Below are positions 16,457 to 17,829 of a stretch of 17,829 nt of DNA, one piece after another; the stretch's first letter is position 1; every line of letters starts with the position of its first letter. The notes beneath the pieces are model-generated. The model did not search any database and was not told the origin of the DNA. It saw nothing but the letters and a program-made list of their open reading frames with translations. Both the position numbers and the translations under genes were made by a program. Origin of the DNA: DASRHK01 sp035650495 (lineage in GTDB: Bacteria; Pseudomonadota; Gammaproteobacteria; Nevskiales; Nevskiaceae); assembly GCA_035650495.1 (NCBI GenBank), contig DASRHK010000126.1, forward strand, positions 1 through 17,829. Reading direction: 5' to 3'.

Positions 16457-17829
16457 GCGGCGCTCTCGAGCGTGAAATGGAACGTGCTGCCCTCACCGGG
16501 TGCCGAATCGATCCAGATGCGGCCGCCGTGCATCTCGACGATCTTCTTGACGATGGTGAGCCCGACGCCGGTGCCGCCGCCGAACTCGTCGCGATCGTGC
16601 AGGCGCTGGAACAGCCCGAACACCCGCTCGCGATATTTGGCGTCGATGCCGATGCCGTTGTCGCGCACGTAGAACGCCGGCGTTGCGCCAGTCGTATCGC
16701 AGCCGATCTCGATCTCCGGCCTGGGCTTGTCGTTGTACTTGATGGCGTTGGTGATGAGATTGCGGAAGAGCTCGGTGACCCGCACGCGATCGCAGCGCAG
16801 CTTCGGCAGATGCTGCGCGCGCAGGTCGACGCCTTTCTCCTTCAGGCTGAACTCCAGCGTGCCGAGCACGTCGCGCAGCGCACCGTCGAGATCGGTCTCG
16901 GCGACGTCGAGCTGCACCTTGCCCAGCCGCGCGATGTTGAGCAGCTCGACGATCAGCGTCTCCATGCGCTTGGCCTGCGCGCGGATCTTGCCGACCATGC
17001 TGCGCGCGGCGTCGGGCAGCTCGGTGCTGTGGTCCTCTTCCAGGTACTTCGCGTAATTGCTGATGCCGCGCAGCGGCTCCTTCATGTCGTGCGAGGCGAT
17101 GTAGGTGAAATCGTCGAGCTCGCGATTGGTCTTCTCCAGCGCTTCGCGTGCCTGTGCGAGCTTGGTCGCGTCCCAGTTGGCGCCGGCCATGCGCACCGGC
17201 TTGCCCGACGCGTCGCGGTAGATGGTGGCGCGCGACTGGATCACCCGCAGCGAGCCGTCGGCGCCCTGCACGCGCGCTTCGTCGAAGAACTCGCTGGCGT
17301 TGATGGACAGCGCGTCGACGACGCTCTTGCCGAAGCGCTCGCGATCGTCGGGATGGATCAGCGCGAGCACTTCGCCCAGATTGGTCGCGCGGCCGCCGGC
17401 GGGCACGTTGATCAGGTCGTTGAGCGCGTCGTCATGCTCGAAGCGATCCTCATCGATGTGCCAGACCCACACGCCAACGCGTGCCGAATGCGTCGCCAGT
17501 CGATAGCGTTCCTCGGCGCGCTTCAAGGCTTCCTGCGCGCGCTTCTCTTCGGTCAGGTCCCACACCATGCCCGACACGCTGGTCGCACGTCCGCGGCTGT
17601 CGCGGATCGCCTTGGCGCGCGAGCTGATGATGCGGACGTCGCCGTCGGCCCGCAGCACGCGGTATTCGTCCTGGTAGTCGACGCCGCCCGACTTCACGAA
17701 CGCGCTGTAGCGCTCGACCACGCGCGGCCGATCCTCGGGGTGCATCATCGCGATGTAGTCGGCCATCCGCTCGGAAAACCGCCCGGGCTCCATGCCGAGC
17801 ACCTTCTGGATGTGGCCGTCGACCTTGAG
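16453..17829 (-). CDS. PAS-PAS sensor histidine kinase (5' end missing)
   Basis: The frame is open to the window edge; 458 C-terminal residues are visible (numbered from the edge). They comprise the rest of one PAS/PAC domain (about 1-100, with MMHPEDRPRV and VSGMVWDLTEEKRA), a short coiled coil, a second PAS/PAC domain (about 107-225, with LIHPDDRERF), a HisKA helix pair with phosphoacceptor His247 in IASHDMKEPLRG, and an HATPase_c domain with N-box Asn357/Asn361, G1 DNGIGID (390-396) and G2 GGGTGVGLTIVKK (417-429). The H-box type is that of phytochrome-like and other bacteriophytochrome-related kinases. No membrane helix is in the visible part; more sensory domains may lie upstream. An internal GTG (17802) is only an apparent start, because it cuts a PAS domain. 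The stop overlaps the response regulator as ATGA. Signal is unknown; PAS domains could bind haem, flavin or small ligands, but no ligand residues can be assigned. Confidence 0.95.
   Translation of the reverse strand, partial: LKVDGHIQKVLGMEPGRFSERMADYIAMMHPEDRPRVVERYSAFVKSGGVDYQDEYRVLRADGDVRIISSRAKAIRDSRGRATSVSGMVWDLTEEKRAQEALKRAEERYRLATHSARVGVWVWHIDEDRFEHDDALNDLINVPAGGRATNLGEVLALIHPDDRERFGKSVVDALSINASEFFDEARVQGADGSLRVIQSRATIYRDASGKPVRMAGANWDATKLAQAREALEKTNRELDDFTYIASHDMKEPLRGISNYAKYLEEDHSTELPDAARSMVGKIRAQAKRMETLIVELLNIARLGKVQLDVAETDLDGALRDVLGTLEFSLKEKGVDLRAQHLPKLRCDRVRVTELFRNLITNAIKYNDKPRPEIEIGCDTTGATPAFYVRDNGIGIDAKYRERVFGLFQRLHDRDEFGGGTGVGLTIVKKIVEMHGGRIWIDSAPGEGSTFHFTLESAA

Noticed and set aside
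15993..16496. N-terminal extension of the lipoprotein frame upstream of 15992
   Set aside because: It covers the response regulator out of frame, is Arg/Ala-rich, and would bury the signal peptide and lipobox internally.

Overview
The window is high-GC bacterial DNA, densely packed, with long artefactual open frames on the non-coding strands. A lipoprotein with a lipobox, exported β-propeller proteins and the glgE-treS/pep2-glgB gene order point to a Gram-negative proteobacterium. A beta- or gammaproteobacterium is my best guess, but nothing here fixes the species.

Region 1 (1-9521, all minus strand) is a four-gene α-glucan operon transcribed in the order glgE, treS-pep2 (one fused gene), glgB, glgX. 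GlgX runs off the left edge. Each junction is a 4-nt overlap of start and stop codons (ATGA, GTGA, ATGA). Together they form the GlgE route. TreS interconverts trehalose and maltose, the Pep2 domain phosphorylates maltose to maltose-1-phosphate, GlgE extends α-1,4-glucan from it, GlgB adds branches and GlgX trims them. No glgC or glgA lies in the window.

Region 2 (9522-14078, plus strand) starts at a 188-bp divergent intergenic region. It carries a 921-residue exported protein with 14 units of the DGNLYGTT type followed by ASH-like and Ig-like domains. Next come an unrecognised 66-residue coiled-coil ORF and an exported eight-repeat PQQ-like β-propeller. Several starts here lie in or next to short inverted repeats that could mask ribosome binding sites. 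The most interesting is the 57-nt leader at 12885-12941, which holds two alternative complements of the same Shine-Dalgarno sequence.

Region 3 (14082-17829, minus strand) is a tight operon. A PAS-PAS histidine kinase (its N-terminus lies beyond the right edge) overlaps a CheY/Rcp1-like single-domain response regulator by ATGA. Two nucleotides later comes a lipoprotein with three cysteine-paired Ig-like repeats and an eight-repeat PQQ-like propeller. Its 3' end faces the region 2 propeller gene with only 3 bp between the stop codons.

The glucan operon is well understood by family. The less ordinary part is 9692-16456: three structurally different exported repeat proteins side by side, one of them apparently co-expressed with a two-component system, plus a small coiled-coil ORF and possible translational switches. 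I saw no RNA genes, CRISPR array, insertion sequence, attachment site or convincing intrinsic terminator.
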